Shown here piece by piece: positions 45,831 through 56,027 of a DNA stretch of 64,000 nucleotides; position 1 is the stretch's first letter, and every line of letters starts with the position of its first letter. The stretch comes from Priestia abyssalis. GTDB taxonomy: Bacteria; Bacillota; Bacilli; Bacillales; Bacillaceae_H. The DNA lies in NCBI RefSeq assembly GCF_002019595.1, contig NZ_KV917369.1:5190326-5254325 (forward strand), given 5' to 3'. The notes below the pieces were generated by a model, which had not been told where the DNA came from, ran no database searches, and saw nothing but the letters and a program-made list of their open reading frames with translations. The translations under genes were made by a program, and so were the position numbers.

Positions 45831-46031
45831 CTAAGACCCCTCTTCATTCGGTACAACAAAAACCCAAATCAAGTAAACAAGGGCAAGCGAGCCGTATCCC
45901 AGTACCACACCTATCACGAATAAGATACGAAGCAATGTGGCGTCCCAGCCCGTATAGTCGGCCAGACCTCCGATGACACCGGCCAGCTTCCGTTTCGTAC
46001 GGGAACGATGCAGTTTTTTCATCTTCCTCAC
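45831..46031 (-). CDS. yvlC: PspC-domain protein YvlC
   Basis: A 66-residue PspC-type membrane protein: RTKRKLAGVIGGLADYTGWDATLLRI (core GVIGGLADY) followed by one strong membrane helix and an acidic end. Phage-shock-protein C homologues sense membrane stress in other bacteria. Six-base gap to yvlD. Confidence 0.92.
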   Translation of the reverse strand: MRKMKKLHRSRTKRKLAGVIGGLADYTGWDATLLRILFVIGVVLGYGSLALVYLIWVFVVPNEEGS

Positions 46032-46041
46032 TCCTTTGCTC

Positions 46042-47139
46042 TTACTCTTTAATGGTTATGGAACTTGTTTTAGACTCAGCAAATAGTTTGCATGTTTGAG
46101 CCTGCACCTTATTAGCTCGAAAACGAAGTGCTTTTTGTACCGTTTCGTTTTTTTCTTCTACTATCTCCAGATTGCGAAGCAGGCATGTAAAGTTCCCGAG
46201 ATTCGATTTTAAATCTCCATCGACAGCTAATGTATTCGGTACGTACACATCTATGCTTCCCGTTGTCGTCTTCAAAAACATCTTTTGTGTACTGTCATCC
46301 TTCAAATAGCATTTGATGCTTCCGTTAAACGTCTGAATATCGACAGTTTCAAATACACCATCCACTCGTATCAATCCATTGATTGTTTCAGCCTCGCACT
46401 TTCTTACACGAGAACCATCAAGAGAAATATGGCCGTGTGTGGTCTCCAGTTCCACTTCCTCGGCGCCGATATTTTTTAGCTTAATGGCTCCATTCGCTGT
46501 TTTCGTCTTTAACTCTCGAACCTGAAGTCCTTCTGCTGCAATAGGGCCGTTAAACATTCTGACTTTCACACACTCATACAAGGCCGCTGGTACATACATC
46601 GTCGTTTTAACTTTTAAATGCTTTTTTTGAACCGCAAATCGCAGCTGTCCATTTTCAATTCCGAACACCGCATCCTGCAAGAAAGATTGCCGTGCCTCAT
46701 CTTGACTTTCCACTTTATACACAATGGCCTCACACTCTACCCGTACATCCTGGTTTTCCCACGGAAGCAGCTCTACACTTCCGTTCGTCACATCCACATC
46801 AACTTGCCGGATGACGGTGGCTGAATGTTGAAAAATATGCCTTACTTCATAAGACGGGCCAAAGTTAAAATCCAAGTCCAAATCTTTTACCTTTTTGACT
46901 GTTTGATCAATAAAGGATAAAAATTTATCTTTAAATGAGTTTTGAGCGGTCGATTGCTGATAGCCTGAGCTCTTTTTACTGCCGGAAACGATGGTCGAAA
47001 GTTCCTGAACCATCTCTTCCGCTTTGACGTTCGCTTTCTTCTCCTCCTGGTCCAACGCCTCGAGCAAGGTTAAAGCTTCCGCTGCAGACAACCTTCCTTC
47101 TTCCACCATCTTTAAAATTTGCTTTCGCTTTTCAGCCAT
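46042..47139 (-). CDS. yvlB: DUF4097 beta-helix protein YvlB
   Basis: A 365-residue protein starting with a SHOCT-like helical hairpin (ILKMVEEGRLSAAEALTLLEAL; core EGRLSAAEALTLL) and continuing as repeated short beta-strand units (TANGAIKLKNI, TTHGHISLDGS, TINGLIRVDGV, TFNGSIKCYL, TTTGSIDVYV) typical of DUF4097 adhesin-like folds. Same operon as yvlC and yvlD. Function unknown. Confidence 0.9.
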   Translation of the reverse strand: MAEKRKQILKMVEEGRLSAAEALTLLEALDQEEKKANVKAEEMVQELSTIVSGSKKSSGYQQSTAQNSFKDKFLSFIDQTVKKVKDLDLDFNFGPSYEVRHIFQHSATVIRQVDVDVTNGSVELLPWENQDVRVECEAIVYKVESQDEARQSFLQDAVFGIENGQLRFAVQKKHLKVKTTMYVPAALYECVKVRMFNGPIAAEGLQVRELKTKTANGAIKLKNIGAEEVELETTHGHISLDGSRVRKCEAETINGLIRVDGVFETVDIQTFNGSIKCYLKDDSTQKMFLKTTTGSIDVYVPNTLAVDGDLKSNLGNFTCLLRNLEIVEEKNETVQKALRFRANKVQAQTCKLFAESKTSSITIKE

Positions 47140-47212
47140 CTGTTATGCCTCCCCATTGAAATCTATGATTTTCTCTCATCTATCTTCATCACTTGAACCA
47201 TATCGACCCTTT

Positions 47213-47524
47213 TTAAGACATTAACACTTTGATGCCTTTCACGACATTCCATACCATAATGATGAAGCTTAACAATCCAAATAGAATCATCATCATTAAA
47301 GCCCATCCGAAAACGAGATCTCCCGATACAGGCATGCCAGGAATAAACACGGCAAAAAACAAGAAAAACGTTAAAGCAGGGATTAGATGTGAAATAAAAG
47401 ATGCTTTCGCATGTTTTTTCATTTCATGCTCATCGGCTACAAAATAAACCACAATCGGAAATAAAAACGGCGCAAAAAATACACTAAAATAACATAAGGA
47501 AGAAATGATTTTTCTCACTTCCAT
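47213..47524 (-). CDS. DUF4870-type membrane protein (YvlA position)
   Basis: A 103-residue protein with three or four hydrophobic segments and the loop DEHEMKKHAKASFISHL, which fits the DUF4870 group. The ATG at 47524 (MEVRKI) is better than the TTG six codons earlier, which lies inside the GAAGGAG site. First gene of the yvl group. Confidence 0.8.
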   Translation of the reverse strand: MEVRKIISSLCYFSVFFAPFLFPIVVYFVADEHEMKKHAKASFISHLIPALTFFLFFAVFIPGMPVSGDLVFGWALMMMILFGLLSFIIMVWNVVKGIKVLMS

Positions 47525-47580
47525 TTTCGTCAACTCCTTCAATCTGTTATACGTTTATTCCAGCAAATGGTTTCATATGT

Positions 47581-47667
47581 TATCTAACTGATTGGATCTG
47601 GATAAAAAATCCATGTCCAATCAGTTAGATACAAGCGGATGGCAAAATCTTTTGCCATCCGCTTGTA
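47581..47667. repeat. Tandem pair of perfect hairpins
   Basis: First stem 16 bp (TATCTAACTGATTGGA, 47581-47596 with 47616-47631), second 18 bp (47630-47647 with 47650-47667; contains AAGCGGATGGCAAAA). They fill the gap between yvlA and uvrA. Confidence 0.8.
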
Positions 47668-47747
47668 CGGAAATCCTTCGAGGTGATTCAAGATAGAAAG
47701 AGAGGCAGGCTTTAAGATTAAATGACAATAAAAGCATATAAGGCAAC

Positions 47748-47788
47748 AAAAAAGACTAAGCAAAAAATCTATTTCCCTGCTCAGTCTC
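47748..47788 (-). terminator. Terminator after uvrA
   Basis: Minus strand AGACTGAGC pairs with GCTTAGTCT (one G-U), followed by TTTTTTG. Confidence 0.75.
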
Positions 47789-47795
47789 TTAAGCT

Positions 47796-50672
47796 TTAGT
47801 TTATGACTACTTCCGCTTTTTTTATCTTCTCTTTCATGCGTTGGCGGTCACGTTCCAAAATCGGTTTTAAGTAGCGGCCGGTATAAGAGGCCTCCACTTG
47901 CGCGACTTCTTCAGGAGTACCAGTTGCAACGATTTGTCCGCCGCCGGCTCCTCCTTCCGGGCCAAGGTCGACTAGATAGTCAGCCGCTTTAATGACATCG
48001 AGATTATGTTCGATGACCAATACCGTATCTCCGTTCTCCACAAGGCGCTGTAAGACTTTCAATAGGCGAGAAATGTCATCGATATGCAATCCTGTCGTCG
48101 GCTCGTCCAAAATATAGAGGGTACGTCCAGTCGAACGGCGATGGAGTTCGGAGGCCAGCTTCACACGCTGTGCTTCTCCTCCCGATAACGTTGTCGCCGG
48201 CTGGCCGAGCTTAATGTATCCAAGCCCTACGTCCAAAATGGTCTGCAGCTTACGTTTAATTTTCGGGATGTTTTCAAAGAAGTGCAGTCCATCTTCTACC
48301 GTCATCTCCAAAACATCCGAGATATTTTTCCCTTTATACGTAACTTCCAGCGTCTCGCGGTTGTATCGCTTTCCATGGCACACTTCACATGGTACATACA
48401 CATCCGGCAAGAAGTGCATTTCGATTTTGATGATTCCATCTCCGCGGCATGCTTCACAGCGGCCGCCCTTCACGTTAAAGCTAAAGCGCCCTTTTTTATA
48501 GCCGCGCACTTTTGCTTCATTCGTTTGGGCGAATACGTCACGGATGTCATCAAATACACCCGTATATGTAGCCGGATTCGATCTCGGGGTACGCCCAATC
48601 GGAGATTGATCAATATCAATAACCTTATCGAGATTTTCAAGCCCTTTTATTTCTTTATGCTCACCCGGCTTCGTTTTTGCTTTGTACAGCTTTTGCGCTA
48701 ACACCTTATGAAGCACTTCATTGATCAGCGTACTTTTCCCGGAACCCGATACACCGGTCACCGCAATGAACGTGCCGAGCGGAAATTTCACTTTGACGTT
48801 TTTCAAATTATTTTCCTTTGCTCCGATGATTTCAATCATTCGGCCTTTGTCCGGCTTCCTCCGTTCCTGCGGCAGCGGAATAAATTTTTTACCCGCAAGA
48901 TATTGGCCCGTCAACGAATTCGGGTCATTCATCACTTCTCCCGGCGTTCCGCTTGCCACTACTTGGCCGCCGTGAACACCTGCCCCAGGTCCGATATCGA
49001 TTAAATAGTCGGCTGCCATCATCGTATCTTCATCATGTTCGACGACAATGAGCGTGTTTCCGATATCGCGCATGCTTTGCATCGTTTGAATCAAGCGATC
49101 GTTGTCCCGCTGATGCAGTCCTATCGAAGGTTCATCCAAAATATACAGTACCCCCGTTAAACGGGAGCCGATTTGTGTCGCCAACCGGATGCGCTGTGCC
49201 TCACCGCCCGATAAGGTCCCGGCGGAACGGCTTAACGTTAAATAATCAAGACCGACATTATTTAAGAATCCGAGCCTTTCTTGAAGTTCGCGCAAAATCA
49301 TATTGGCAATCTTCATTTCTTTCTCAGTCAATTGAAGCGTTGTAAAAAAGTCATACGCATCTTGAACGGAAAGCTTGGTGACGTCTCCAATATGACGGCG
49401 ATCTATCAATACTGCCAAACTTTCTTTCTTCAAACGGTTCCCTTTGCATGTCGGACAAGGCTGCTGAGCCATATATTTTTCCATCTGTTCCCGGATGTAA
49501 TCCGAGCTTGTTTCGCGGTAACGGCGTTCGATGTTTAAAATAACCCCTTCAAATTGGATGTAACTTTCGCGAACCTGGCCAAAATCATTTTCATAACGGA
49601 AATAAATCTCATCGTCGCCGCTTCCGTATAACACCTTATCCAATAGATGCTTCGGAAGATCCTTTACCGGCACATCCATATCGATGCCATAATGCTGACA
49701 AACAGATTCCAGCAGCTGCGGATAATATTGTGAACTTGTCGGTTCCCACGGTGCAATCGCATGCTGTTTTAAAGTTAAATCATGATTAGGAAGCACGAGA
49801 TCCACGTCCACTTCCAGCTTTGACCCTAATCCATCACAGCTCGGACAAGCGCCGAACGGGCTGTTGAAAGAGAACATACGGGGTTCCAGCTCCCCGATGG
49901 AAAAGCCGCAATGCGGGCAGGCATGATGCTCGCTGAACAACAGCTCTTCTTCGCCGACGACATCAATAATGACTCTTCCTTCCCCAAGTTTTAAAGCCGT
50001 TTCCAGCGAATCAGCAAGACGTGCTGATATTCCTTCTTTCACCACAATACGGTCGATCACCACTTCGACGGAATGCTTTTTGTTTTTCTCCAACTCAATT
50101 TCTTCTGATAAATCCAAAATATCGCCATCAATGCGCGCACGGACATACCCTTGCTTTTTGATATCTTCCAATACTTTTACATGACTGCCTTTTCTCCCCG
50201 AAACAACCGGAGCCAGCACTTGAAGCTTCGTACGCTCCGGATATTCCATAATGCGGTCGACCATTTGTTCAATCGTTTGGGAGGTAATTTCAATGTCATG
50301 GGTCGGACAAGTCGGGCGTCCGACACGAGCGAACAATAGCCGTAAATAATCATAAATTTCCGTTACCGTCCCTACCGTCGAACGCGGGTTGCGGCTTGTC
50401 GTTTTTTGATCGATTGAGATAGCCGGAGACAATCCCTCAATTGCATCGACATCCGGCTTATCCATTTGCCCTAAAAACTGGCGGGCATACGCGGACAGCG
50501 ATTCCACATAGCGGCGCTGCCCTTCTGCATAAATCGTATCAAAGGCAAGCGAAGATTTACCGGAACCGGATAATCCCGTCACCACCACTAGTTGATCGCG
50601 CGGAATCGTGACATCGATATTTTTTAAATTATGAGCTCTCGCTCCTTTTACGACGATGTGTTCCATAACCAT
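47796..50672 (-). CDS. uvrA: Excinuclease ABC subunit A
   Basis: Damage-recognition ATPase of nucleotide excision repair. 958 residues, two ABC modules: Walker [12 protein letters not shown] and [11 protein letters not shown], two ABC signatures ([13 protein letters not shown] and [13 protein letters not shown]), zinc modules CPHCGFS...CPSCDG and CEACRGDG...CEVCHGKR. The start [10 protein letters not shown] aligns with the B. subtilis start. It follows uvrB by nine bases. Confidence 0.98.
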   Translation of the reverse strand: MVMEHIVVKGARAHNLKNIDVTIPRDQLVVVTGLSGSGKSSLAFDTIYAEGQRRYVESLSAYARQFLGQMDKPDVDAIEGLSPAISIDQKTTSRNPRSTVGTVTEIYDYLRLLFARVGRPTCPTHDIEITSQTIEQMVDRIMEYPERTKLQVLAPVVSGRKGSHVKVLEDIKKQGYVRARIDGDILDLSEEIELEKNKKHSVEVVIDRIVVKEGISARLADSLETALKLGEGRVIIDVVGEEELLFSEHHACPHCGFSIGELEPRMFSFNSPFGACPSCDGLGSKLEVDVDLVLPNHDLTLKQHAIAPWEPTSSQYYPQLLESVCQHYGIDMDVPVKDLPKHLLDKVLYGSGDDEIYFRYENDFGQVRESYIQFEGVILNIERRYRETSSDYIREQMEKYMAQQPCPTCKGNRLKKESLAVLIDRRHIGDVTKLSVQDAYDFFTTLQLTEKEMKIANMILRELQERLGFLNNVGLDYLTLSRSAGTLSGGEAQRIRLATQIGSRLTGVLYILDEPSIGLHQRDNDRLIQTMQSMRDIGNTLIVVEHDEDTMMAADYLIDIGPGAGVHGGQVVASGTPGEVMNDPNSLTGQYLAGKKFIPLPQERRKPDKGRMIEIIGAKENNLKNVKVKFPLGTFIAVTGVSGSGKSTLINEVLHKVLAQKLYKAKTKPGEHKEIKGLENLDKVIDIDQSPIGRTPRSNPATYTGVFDDIRDVFAQTNEAKVRGYKKGRFSFNVKGGRCEACRGDGIIKIEMHFLPDVYVPCEVCHGKRYNRETLEVTYKGKNISDVLEMTVEDGLHFFENIPKIKRKLQTILDVGLGYIKLGQPATTLSGGEAQRVKLASELHRRSTGRTLYILDEPTTGLHIDDISRLLKVLQRLVENGDTVLVIEHNLDVIKAADYLVDLGPEGGAGGGQIVATGTPEEVAQVEASYTGRYLKPILERDRQRMKEKIKKAEVVIN

Positions 50673-50681
50673 CTTTTTTCA

Positions 50682-52661
50682 TCATCCTTCCGCTTTCAGC
50701 TCTATCAGTAAATCGCGAAGTTCGGCTGCACGCTCGAAATTCAAGGCTTTTGCCGCTTCTTTCATTTCGATTTCGAGCTTCGCTATCATATTTTCGCGTT
50801 CTTTTTTCGTCATTTTGTCGGTTTTCGGCATCGCTTCGTACGTTTCAGCCTCTTCCGCTGCCATTGTTGCGCGGATCGAGCCATGAACCGCTTTTTTGAT
50901 TGTCTGCGGTGTAATGCCATGTTCAGTATTATAAGCTTCCTGCTTTTCACGGCGGCGTTTTGTCTCATCGATGGCAATTTCCATCGATTTGGTGATCCGG
51001 TCGGCATACATAATGACATGGCCGTTGGCGTTCCGTGCCGCGCGTCCAATCGTCTGAATGAGAGAACGTTCCGAACGTAAAAATCCTTCTTTATCCGCAT
51101 CTAAAATCGCGACAAGCGACACTTCAGGAATATCAAGCCCTTCCCTTAATAAGTTAATGCCGACCAATACGTCATATTTTCCGAGACGCAGTTCCCGAAT
51201 CGTTTCAATCCGCTCAAGCGTCTTCACTTCCGAATGCAAGTAGTTCACTTTAATGCCAAGCTCTTTTAAATAATCCGTTAAGTCTTCCGACATCTTCTTC
51301 GTCAACGTTGTGATAAGCACGCGTTCGTCCTGCTTGATCCGCTCTTGAATTTCCCCTAAAAGGTCATCAATTTGTCCTTCAATCGGGCGAACATCAATTT
51401 TCGGATCAAGCAGGCCGGTCGGACGAATGATCTGTTCAATCACTTTTGGCGCCTTTTCCAATTCATAAGGCCCCGGTGTCGCGGAGACATAGACGATTTG
51501 GTTAATATGTTTTTCAAATTCTTCAAACTTCAACGGGCGGTTATCGAGGGCTGAAGGAAGCCGGAAACCGTGATCTACCAACACTTGCTTTCGCGCCTGG
51601 TCACCATTATACATTCCCCGAATTTGCGGAACCGTAACGTGTGATTCATCGACCACAATTAAAAAGTCCTCGGGAAAGAAATCCAATAATGTATATGGGG
51701 TAGAGCCAGGTGGACGAAGCGTTAAATGACGGGAATAGTTTTCGATCCCCGAACAAAATCCCATCTCACGCATCATTTCCAAGTCATAACGTGTCCGCTG
51801 CTCTAAACGCTGTGCTTCCAGTAATTTGCCGTTTTCACGCATGACATGAAGGCGTTCTTCCAGCTCTTTTTCAATGTTCTCGATGGCAATGCGCATTTTT
51901 TCTTCACGGGTAACGAAGTGGGAAGCCGGGAAAATCGCGACATGCTCGCGCTCAGCCAGAATTTCTCCTGTCAGCGCATCTACTTCACGAATACGGTCAA
52001 TTTCATCTCCGAAAAATTCGACGCGAATGCAATGCTCATCACGGGACGCGGGAAAGATTTCCACGACATCTCCGCGCACGCGAAACGTACCGCGCTTAAA
52101 ATCAATGTCGTTTCGTTCATATTGCACATCGACAAGCTCGCGCAGCAGCTGGTTCCGTTCCTTCTCCATGCCGACTCGGAGAGACACGACCATTTCTTTA
52201 TATTCTTCTGGTGATCCTAAGCCGTAGATGCAAGAAACACTGGCGATAACGATGACGTCTTTCCGTTCAAACAAAGCCGATGTCGCCGAGTGGCGAAGCT
52301 TATCGATTTCGTCATTGATGCTCGCATCTTTTTCAATGAACGTATCCGTTTGCGGCACATAGGCTTCAGGCTGATAGTAGTCATAATAACTCACGAAGTA
52401 TTCTACCGCGTTATTCGGGAAAAACTCCTTGAACTCGCTGTACAGCTGTCCCGCTAACGTTTTATTATGGGCAATGACAAGTGTCGGCTTGTTCACCTCA
52501 TTAATCAGGTTGGAAACGGTAAACGTTTTGCCCGTTCCTGTCGCTCCAAGAAGCACTTGATGTTTTTTCCCCTGCTGGATTCCTTCAACAAGCGCTGAAA
52601 TTGCCTTTGGCTGATCTCCTTGCGGGGAGTAAGCAGACACTAATTCAAATTGGTCCTTCAC
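50682..52661 (-). CDS. uvrB: Excinuclease ABC subunit B
   Basis: DEAD-like helicase that verifies damage and recruits UvrC. 659 residues. Seen: Walker [11 protein letters not shown], the beta-hairpin [17 protein letters not shown] box, motif [11 protein letters not shown] and the C-terminal UVR domain ([25 protein letters not shown]; core [12 protein letters not shown]). The start is a GTG at 52661 with TTGGAGGCTATTTT ahead of it. Confidence 0.98.
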   Translation of the reverse strand: MKDQFELVSAYSPQGDQPKAISALVEGIQQGKKHQVLLGATGTGKTFTVSNLINEVNKPTLVIAHNKTLAGQLYSEFKEFFPNNAVEYFVSYYDYYQPEAYVPQTDTFIEKDASINDEIDKLRHSATSALFERKDVIVIASVSCIYGLGSPEEYKEMVVSLRVGMEKERNQLLRELVDVQYERNDIDFKRGTFRVRGDVVEIFPASRDEHCIRVEFFGDEIDRIREVDALTGEILAEREHVAIFPASHFVTREEKMRIAIENIEKELEERLHVMRENGKLLEAQRLEQRTRYDLEMMREMGFCSGIENYSRHLTLRPPGSTPYTLLDFFPEDFLIVVDESHVTVPQIRGMYNGDQARKQVLVDHGFRLPSALDNRPLKFEEFEKHINQIVYVSATPGPYELEKAPKVIEQIIRPTGLLDPKIDVRPIEGQIDDLLGEIQERIKQDERVLITTLTKKMSEDLTDYLKELGIKVNYLHSEVKTLERIETIRELRLGKYDVLVGINLLREGLDIPEVSLVAILDADKEGFLRSERSLIQTIGRAARNANGHVIMYADRITKSMEIAIDETKRRREKQEAYNTEHGITPQTIKKAVHGSIRATMAAEEAETYEAMPKTDKMTKKERENMIAKLEIEMKEAAKALNFERAAELRDLLIELKAEG

Positions 52662-52696
52662 AAAATAGCCTCCAATCGCACAAAAAATGTAATCTT

Positions 52697-52746
52697 ATTG
52701 TAGCACAAATAAATAGTAAAACTCCAAAAATACGAACTAATATTCC
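52697..52746 (-). promoter_or_regulatory. uvrB promoter region with imperfect LexA box
   Basis: A -10 TACAAT (52697-52702, minus) lies 36 bp upstream of the GTG. CGAAC-TAAT-ATTCC at 52733-52746 matches the Bacillus SOS consensus CGAAC-N4-GTTCG in eight of ten defined bases. SOS control of uvrBA is known in B. subtilis. Confidence 0.5.
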
Positions 52747-52756
52747 CCTAAAAAAT

Positions 52757-52797
52757 AAAAAACACCCATCTAGTTCTGCACCCCAGATGAGTGTCCT
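52757..52797 (-). terminator. Terminator after csbA
   Basis: ACACTCATCT pairs with AGATGGGTGT (one G-U) and is followed on the minus strand by TTTTTATTTTTT. Confidence 0.85.
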
Positions 52798-52806
52798 TTA
52801 CCCGTA

Positions 52807-53040
52807 TTATGCTTTCCTGCGAAGATGGTCCATCATTTTACGGGCATAAATGACCCCGATGACCACAGACGTGATATCAACCGCAATGACCACAGGGTAA
52901 TCTGCGTACCCTTTATAGATAGAAAGAATCAATAACACAATCGTCAGCAGCGTCCCCACTGCAACGCTGTAAGTCACTCTCGTAAAAAAGAGAACCAACA
53001 GGAATGGAAGGATCATTCCTGAAATAATTTTAATAACCAT
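52807..53040 (-). CDS. csbA: CsbA small membrane protein
   Basis: A 77-residue protein with two long hydrophobic segments and a basic end (YARKMMDHLRRKA), upstream of uvrB as in B. subtilis, where csbA is a sigma-B-controlled gene of unknown function. The frame is open to 53151, but ATG at 53040 (MVIKIIS) has GGGGAGAGACGG in front. I could not find a convincing sigma-B promoter upstream. Confidence 0.88.
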   Translation of the reverse strand: MVIKIISGMILPFLLVLFFTRVTYSVAVGTLLTIVLLILSIYKGYADYPVVIAVDITSVVIGVIYARKMMDHLRRKA

Positions 53041-53297
53041 CCGTCTCTCCCCTTTTACCTCTTGTGCCCTCAAATAAAATAGCATCGTGCATAAATTCGT
53101 GGGAAAGTCCGGACCAACCGCTTCCATATTTGATACGGCCATTGAATCCACTCACGAAATTATCTATTTTTTGAACGCTATCCTTCTGAATTAGCCAATA
53201 ATATAGAAGTTTTCTTTATCATATCATACTCTTCTTGTTTTAATTTTTGTTTTCGTCTATGCTTTTTCGTCTGGAAACGTCTCACAAAGGTTCTTAT

Positions 53298-53393
53298 ATA
53301 AGCTGCTGGCAATAACCCGTAAGAGAGATTGCCAGCGGCTTATGCATAAATAATGTGACATGGGTGTTCTTTATCTATGTCCCATTATTTATG
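53298..53393. repeat. Tandem pair of hairpins before the repeat exoprotein gene
   Basis: First stem ATAAGCTGCTGGCAAT (53298-53313 with 53328-53343, one G-U), second CATAAATAATG-TGACAT (53345-53361 with 53377-53393, one mismatch). The AT-rich stem shares its CATAAATAATG arm with the hairpin at 32.4 kb, here in reversed order relative to the GC-richer stem. Confidence 0.8.
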
Positions 53394-53505
53394 TGGATTT
53401 ATATTTTTTCACCGTTTTTTCACCATCCGCGTTTAAAGTAGCAAATGTAGACAGCATCAACGAATGAAACAACACGATAAACAAACCATTCAGGAGGAAT
53501 TAAAA

Positions 53506-54378
53506 ATGATGAACAAAAAGAAATTATTTGGTTATGTGATGACAGGTGCTTTATCAATCGGAATTATCGGAGGAGCCGGCCTTCCCGCTTTCGCCGCAAC
53601 TGACACTACGAATTCTGCAGCCACATCGGAGCAACCGGTTAAAGGAAGATGGGAACAGAGCCTGGATGATGCGACCAAACAAAAGGTTCAAGCCATCATG
53701 GATCAGGCGAAAGCCCAATTAGCCGACCTTGGTGTCGAGTTTCCAACGAAAGGCGATAAAGGATCCCGCGGCGATCTATTTGCCAATCTTGATGACGCTG
53801 CAAAAGAAAAAGCTCAAGCTATCATGGAGAAAGTCAAAGATGGATCTTTAACTCACGAAGAGGCGCAAACTCAATTAGCCGATCTTGGCATTGAACTTCC
53901 AGCTAAAGGGGATAAAGGATCTCGCGCTGATATATTCGCCAATCTTGATGATGCCACAAAAGAAAAAGCTCAAGCCATCATGGAAAAAGTTAAAGACGGC
54001 TCTTTAACTCGTGAAGAAGCTCAAACTCAATTAGCTGACCTTGGCGTCGAACTTCCGGCTAAAGGCAACAAAGGATCTCGTGAGGATATGTTTGCCAACC
54101 TTGATGATGCCACAAAAGAAAAAGCTCAAGCTATCATGGAAAAAGTTAAAGACGGCTCTTTAACTCGTGAAGAAGCTCAAGCTCAATTAGCCGACCTTGG
54201 TGTCGAACTTCCGGCTAAAGGAGATAAAGGACCTCGCGAAGATATGTTTGCCAACCTTGATGACGCCACAAAAGAAAAAGCTCAAGCCATCATGGATGAC
54301 ATGAACGCCCAGTTAGCGGAGCTTGGAGTTAAGGTCCCGGTTAAAGGCCAAAAAGATTCAACGGAAGCAGCAGAATAA
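53506..54378 (+). CDS. Secreted protein with 52-residue tandem repeats
   Basis: About 290 residues. Signal peptide (MNKKKLFGYVMTGALSIG then GLPAFA, likely cut before ATDTT), a short Ser/Thr linker, then five units: a short one, three full 52-residue units starting FANLDDATKEKAQAIMEKV, KDGSLTREEAQTQLADLGV, ELPAKGDKGSREDM, and a short last one. No cysteines, no LPXTG and no C-terminal membrane segment, so it is probably released or loosely held. The helical DGSLT-EEA units recall SHOCT/DUF2680-like hairpins. AGGAGGAATTAAAA fixes the start at 53506 or the next ATG. Function unknown. Confidence 0.85.
   Translation: MMNKKKLFGYVMTGALSIGIIGGAGLPAFAATDTTNSAATSEQPVKGRWEQSLDDATKQKVQAIMDQAKAQLADLGVEFPTKGDKGSRGDLFANLDDAAKEKAQAIMEKVKDGSLTHEEAQTQLADLGIELPAKGDKGSRADIFANLDDATKEKAQAIMEKVKDGSLTREEAQTQLADLGVELPAKGNKGSREDMFANLDDATKEKAQAIMEKVKDGSLTREEAQAQLADLGVELPAKGDKGPREDMFANLDDATKEKAQAIMDDMNAQLAELGVKVPVKGQKDSTEAAE
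53779..54246 (+). repeat. Three exact-length 156-bp coding repeats
   Basis: The TTY codon opening each unit falls at 53779, 53935, 54091 and 54247, an exact 156-bp period. Nucleotide identity between units is very high (units 2 and 3 almost identical), pointing to recent duplication or slippage within the gene. Confidence 0.95.
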
Positions 54379-54400
54379 TCAGTACACCCATAATAAAGAA

Positions 54401-54432
54401 AAACACCGTAACGGCTGATTACGGTGTTTTTT
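54401..54432 (+). terminator. Terminator after the repeat exoprotein gene
   Basis: AACACCGTAA pairs with TTACGGTGTT, followed by TTTTTT. Confidence 0.92.
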
Positions 54433-54654
54433 CTACTATAACTACACTTTTCAATGCTGAATCCCCCTTTTGTTTTTCTTTTCACCTTCTCGGATATTAG
54501 TGATAGGCCCCCCTCTTCCATCATTTTTCCATTTTTTTTATAATCGCGATGACCAATCGAAAATTATTGGACTGCAACAGAACGTAACGGATGTATTTCA
54601 TGTATGAATTTCCCTTTTTTGATTCAAACTAAGTGGAAAAGGGAGGTTAAAATT

Positions 54655-55107
54655 ATGAAAAATACAACCGTACTACTTTTAAAATTTATATCATCCGTCA
54701 TTGCGTTCACGATTGCGTTGGATTTATTTTTTGATGCGACCATTACAGACATTTTGTCGTTTAGCGTGTTTGTTACTCTCGCTTCTTATATGCTGGGAGA
54801 TCGAATCATCCTGCCGAATTTCGGTAATGTACCGGCATCCATCGTTGATTTTCTATTAACCTATATGAGCGTATGGGTTTTTGGCAGTATCCTTCTCGAC
54901 AATTATTTGCAAATCGCTTGGGGGAGCATTATATCAGCCATCCTCATTACAGGAGCAGAAGTTTTTATACATCTTTATTTACTCAACTATCTTGCTGCGA
55001 GTCAAACAAAGGAAAGACCGCAAATCCACTTTAACCGCAGACTCGCATATGGAACGGAATTTGCAGAGGAACAGGATATTCACGACAAGAGACCTCCTGA
55101 AGAATAA
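54655..55107 (+). CDS. DUF2512 / YndM-type membrane protein
   Basis: A 150-residue membrane protein with four hydrophobic segments (LLLKFISSVIAFTIALDLFF; ILSFSVFVTLASYMLGDRIILP core SYMLGDRIILPNFGN) and a hydrophilic tail rich in Glu/Arg. The SYMLGDRIILPNFGN loop is typical of DUF2512. Start at 54655 is set by GGGAGGTTAAAATT; the frame is open further up. Often sporulation-associated in Bacillus, but no direct evidence here. The gap 54433-54654 shows no gene. Confidence 0.85.
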   Translation: MKNTTVLLLKFISSVIAFTIALDLFFDATITDILSFSVFVTLASYMLGDRIILPNFGNVPASIVDFLLTYMSVWVFGSILLDNYLQIAWGSIISAILITGAEVFIHLYLLNYLAASQTKERPQIHFNRRLAYGTEFAEEQDIHDKRPPEE

Positions 55108-55133
55108 AAGGAATCCCCCTGTTTGCTCCCATT

Positions 55134-55178
55134 AAAAAAGCAGACCTTGTTTGTTATAAAACAAGGTCTGCTTTTTTT
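55134..55178. terminator. Bidirectional terminator between yndM-like gene and yebC
   Basis: AAAGCAGACCTTGTTT pairs with AAACAAGGTCTGCTTT, with A and T runs on either side; serves the two convergent genes. Confidence 0.92.
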
Positions 55179-55179
55179 G

Positions 55180-55899
55180 TTATTCACCTAAATCCACATT
55201 GTGGTACACACGTTGAACGTCTTCTAAATCCTCTAATGCATCAATCAACTTTTCAAATTGTGCTTGTGCATCTTCTGGAAGAGTGATGTCATTTTGTGCA
55301 AGCATTGTTAGTTCGGCAACTGTAAACTCAGTAATTCCAGCATTCTTGAAGGCCCCTTGCACAGCATGGAACTGGTCAGGTTCAGCATAAACGATCGTCG
55401 CCTCATCTTCTTCTAAAATGTCCCGAACATCGATATCTGCTTCCATTAATATTTCAAGCACTTCATCGGCCGTTTTCCCTTCAAGGCCGATGACAGCCGT
55501 TGCATCAAACATATAGGAAACAGAACCGCTCACTCCCATGTTTCCGCCATTTTTCCCGAATGCCGCACGCACATTTGATGCAGTACGGTTCACGTTATTT
55601 GTCAATGCATCTACAATCAGCATAGATCCATTTGGTCCAAAGCCTTCATAACGAAGCTCATCATAATTCTCATCTGAGCCACCTTTTGCTTTATCAATTG
55701 CACGATCGATAATCATCCGTGGTACATTGTATGTTTTTGCACGCTCAAGTACGAATTTTAACGCCTGGTTCGATTCCGGATCTGGTTCACCCTGCTTTGC
55801 CGCTACATAAATCTCAAGAGCGAACTTTGAATAAATACGACTTGTATTTGCATCTTTTGACGCTTTTTTTTCTTTAATGTTATTCCACTTACGGCCCAT
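55180..55899 (-). CDS. YebC/PmpR (TACO1) family protein
   Basis: A 239-residue protein of the YebC/TACO1 family, shown in other species to act in translation of proline-rich stretches and also described as transcription factors. Seen: [18 protein letters not shown] at the start, [19 protein letters not shown] (core GFGPNG), [16 protein letters not shown] and an acidic C-terminus. It is the YeeI-like type (GRKWNNIK instead of GHSKWANIK). ATG at 55899 with AAAGAGAGTG. Confidence 0.93.
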   Translation of the reverse strand: MGRKWNNIKEKKASKDANTSRIYSKFALEIYVAAKQGEPDPESNQALKFVLERAKTYNVPRMIIDRAIDKAKGGSDENYDELRYEGFGPNGSMLIVDALTNNVNRTASNVRAAFGKNGGNMGVSGSVSYMFDATAVIGLEGKTADEVLEILMEADIDVRDILEEDEATIVYAEPDQFHAVQGAFKNAGITEFTVAELTMLAQNDITLPEDAQAQFEKLIDALEDLEDVQRVYHNVDLGE

Positions 55900-55987
55900 A
55901 ATGAACACTCTCTTTCTACTTTGAATCTATACAAAATTATTAAATCTGAAATAAGCTGTTTCTTCAACACTTTTTTCAAAATCGACA

Positions 55988-56027
55988 TTACCAAAGAACG
56001 GCTATGCCGAACTTTTTAGACTGACAA
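55988..56027. repeat. Fragment related to the 45.27 kb loop sequence
   Basis: ACCAAAGAACGGCTATGCCG, AACTTTTTAGAC is a diverged copy of ACCAAAGAATGGCCATACCG, AATTTTCTAGAC at about 45265-45295. Here the flanking stem has been lost. The remainder of 55900-56185 shows nothing else I recognise. Confidence 0.5.

Noticed and set aside
53298-54246. CRISPR array
   Set aside because: The direct repeats are 156-bp coding units and the hairpins are not regularly spaced; no cas genes in the window.
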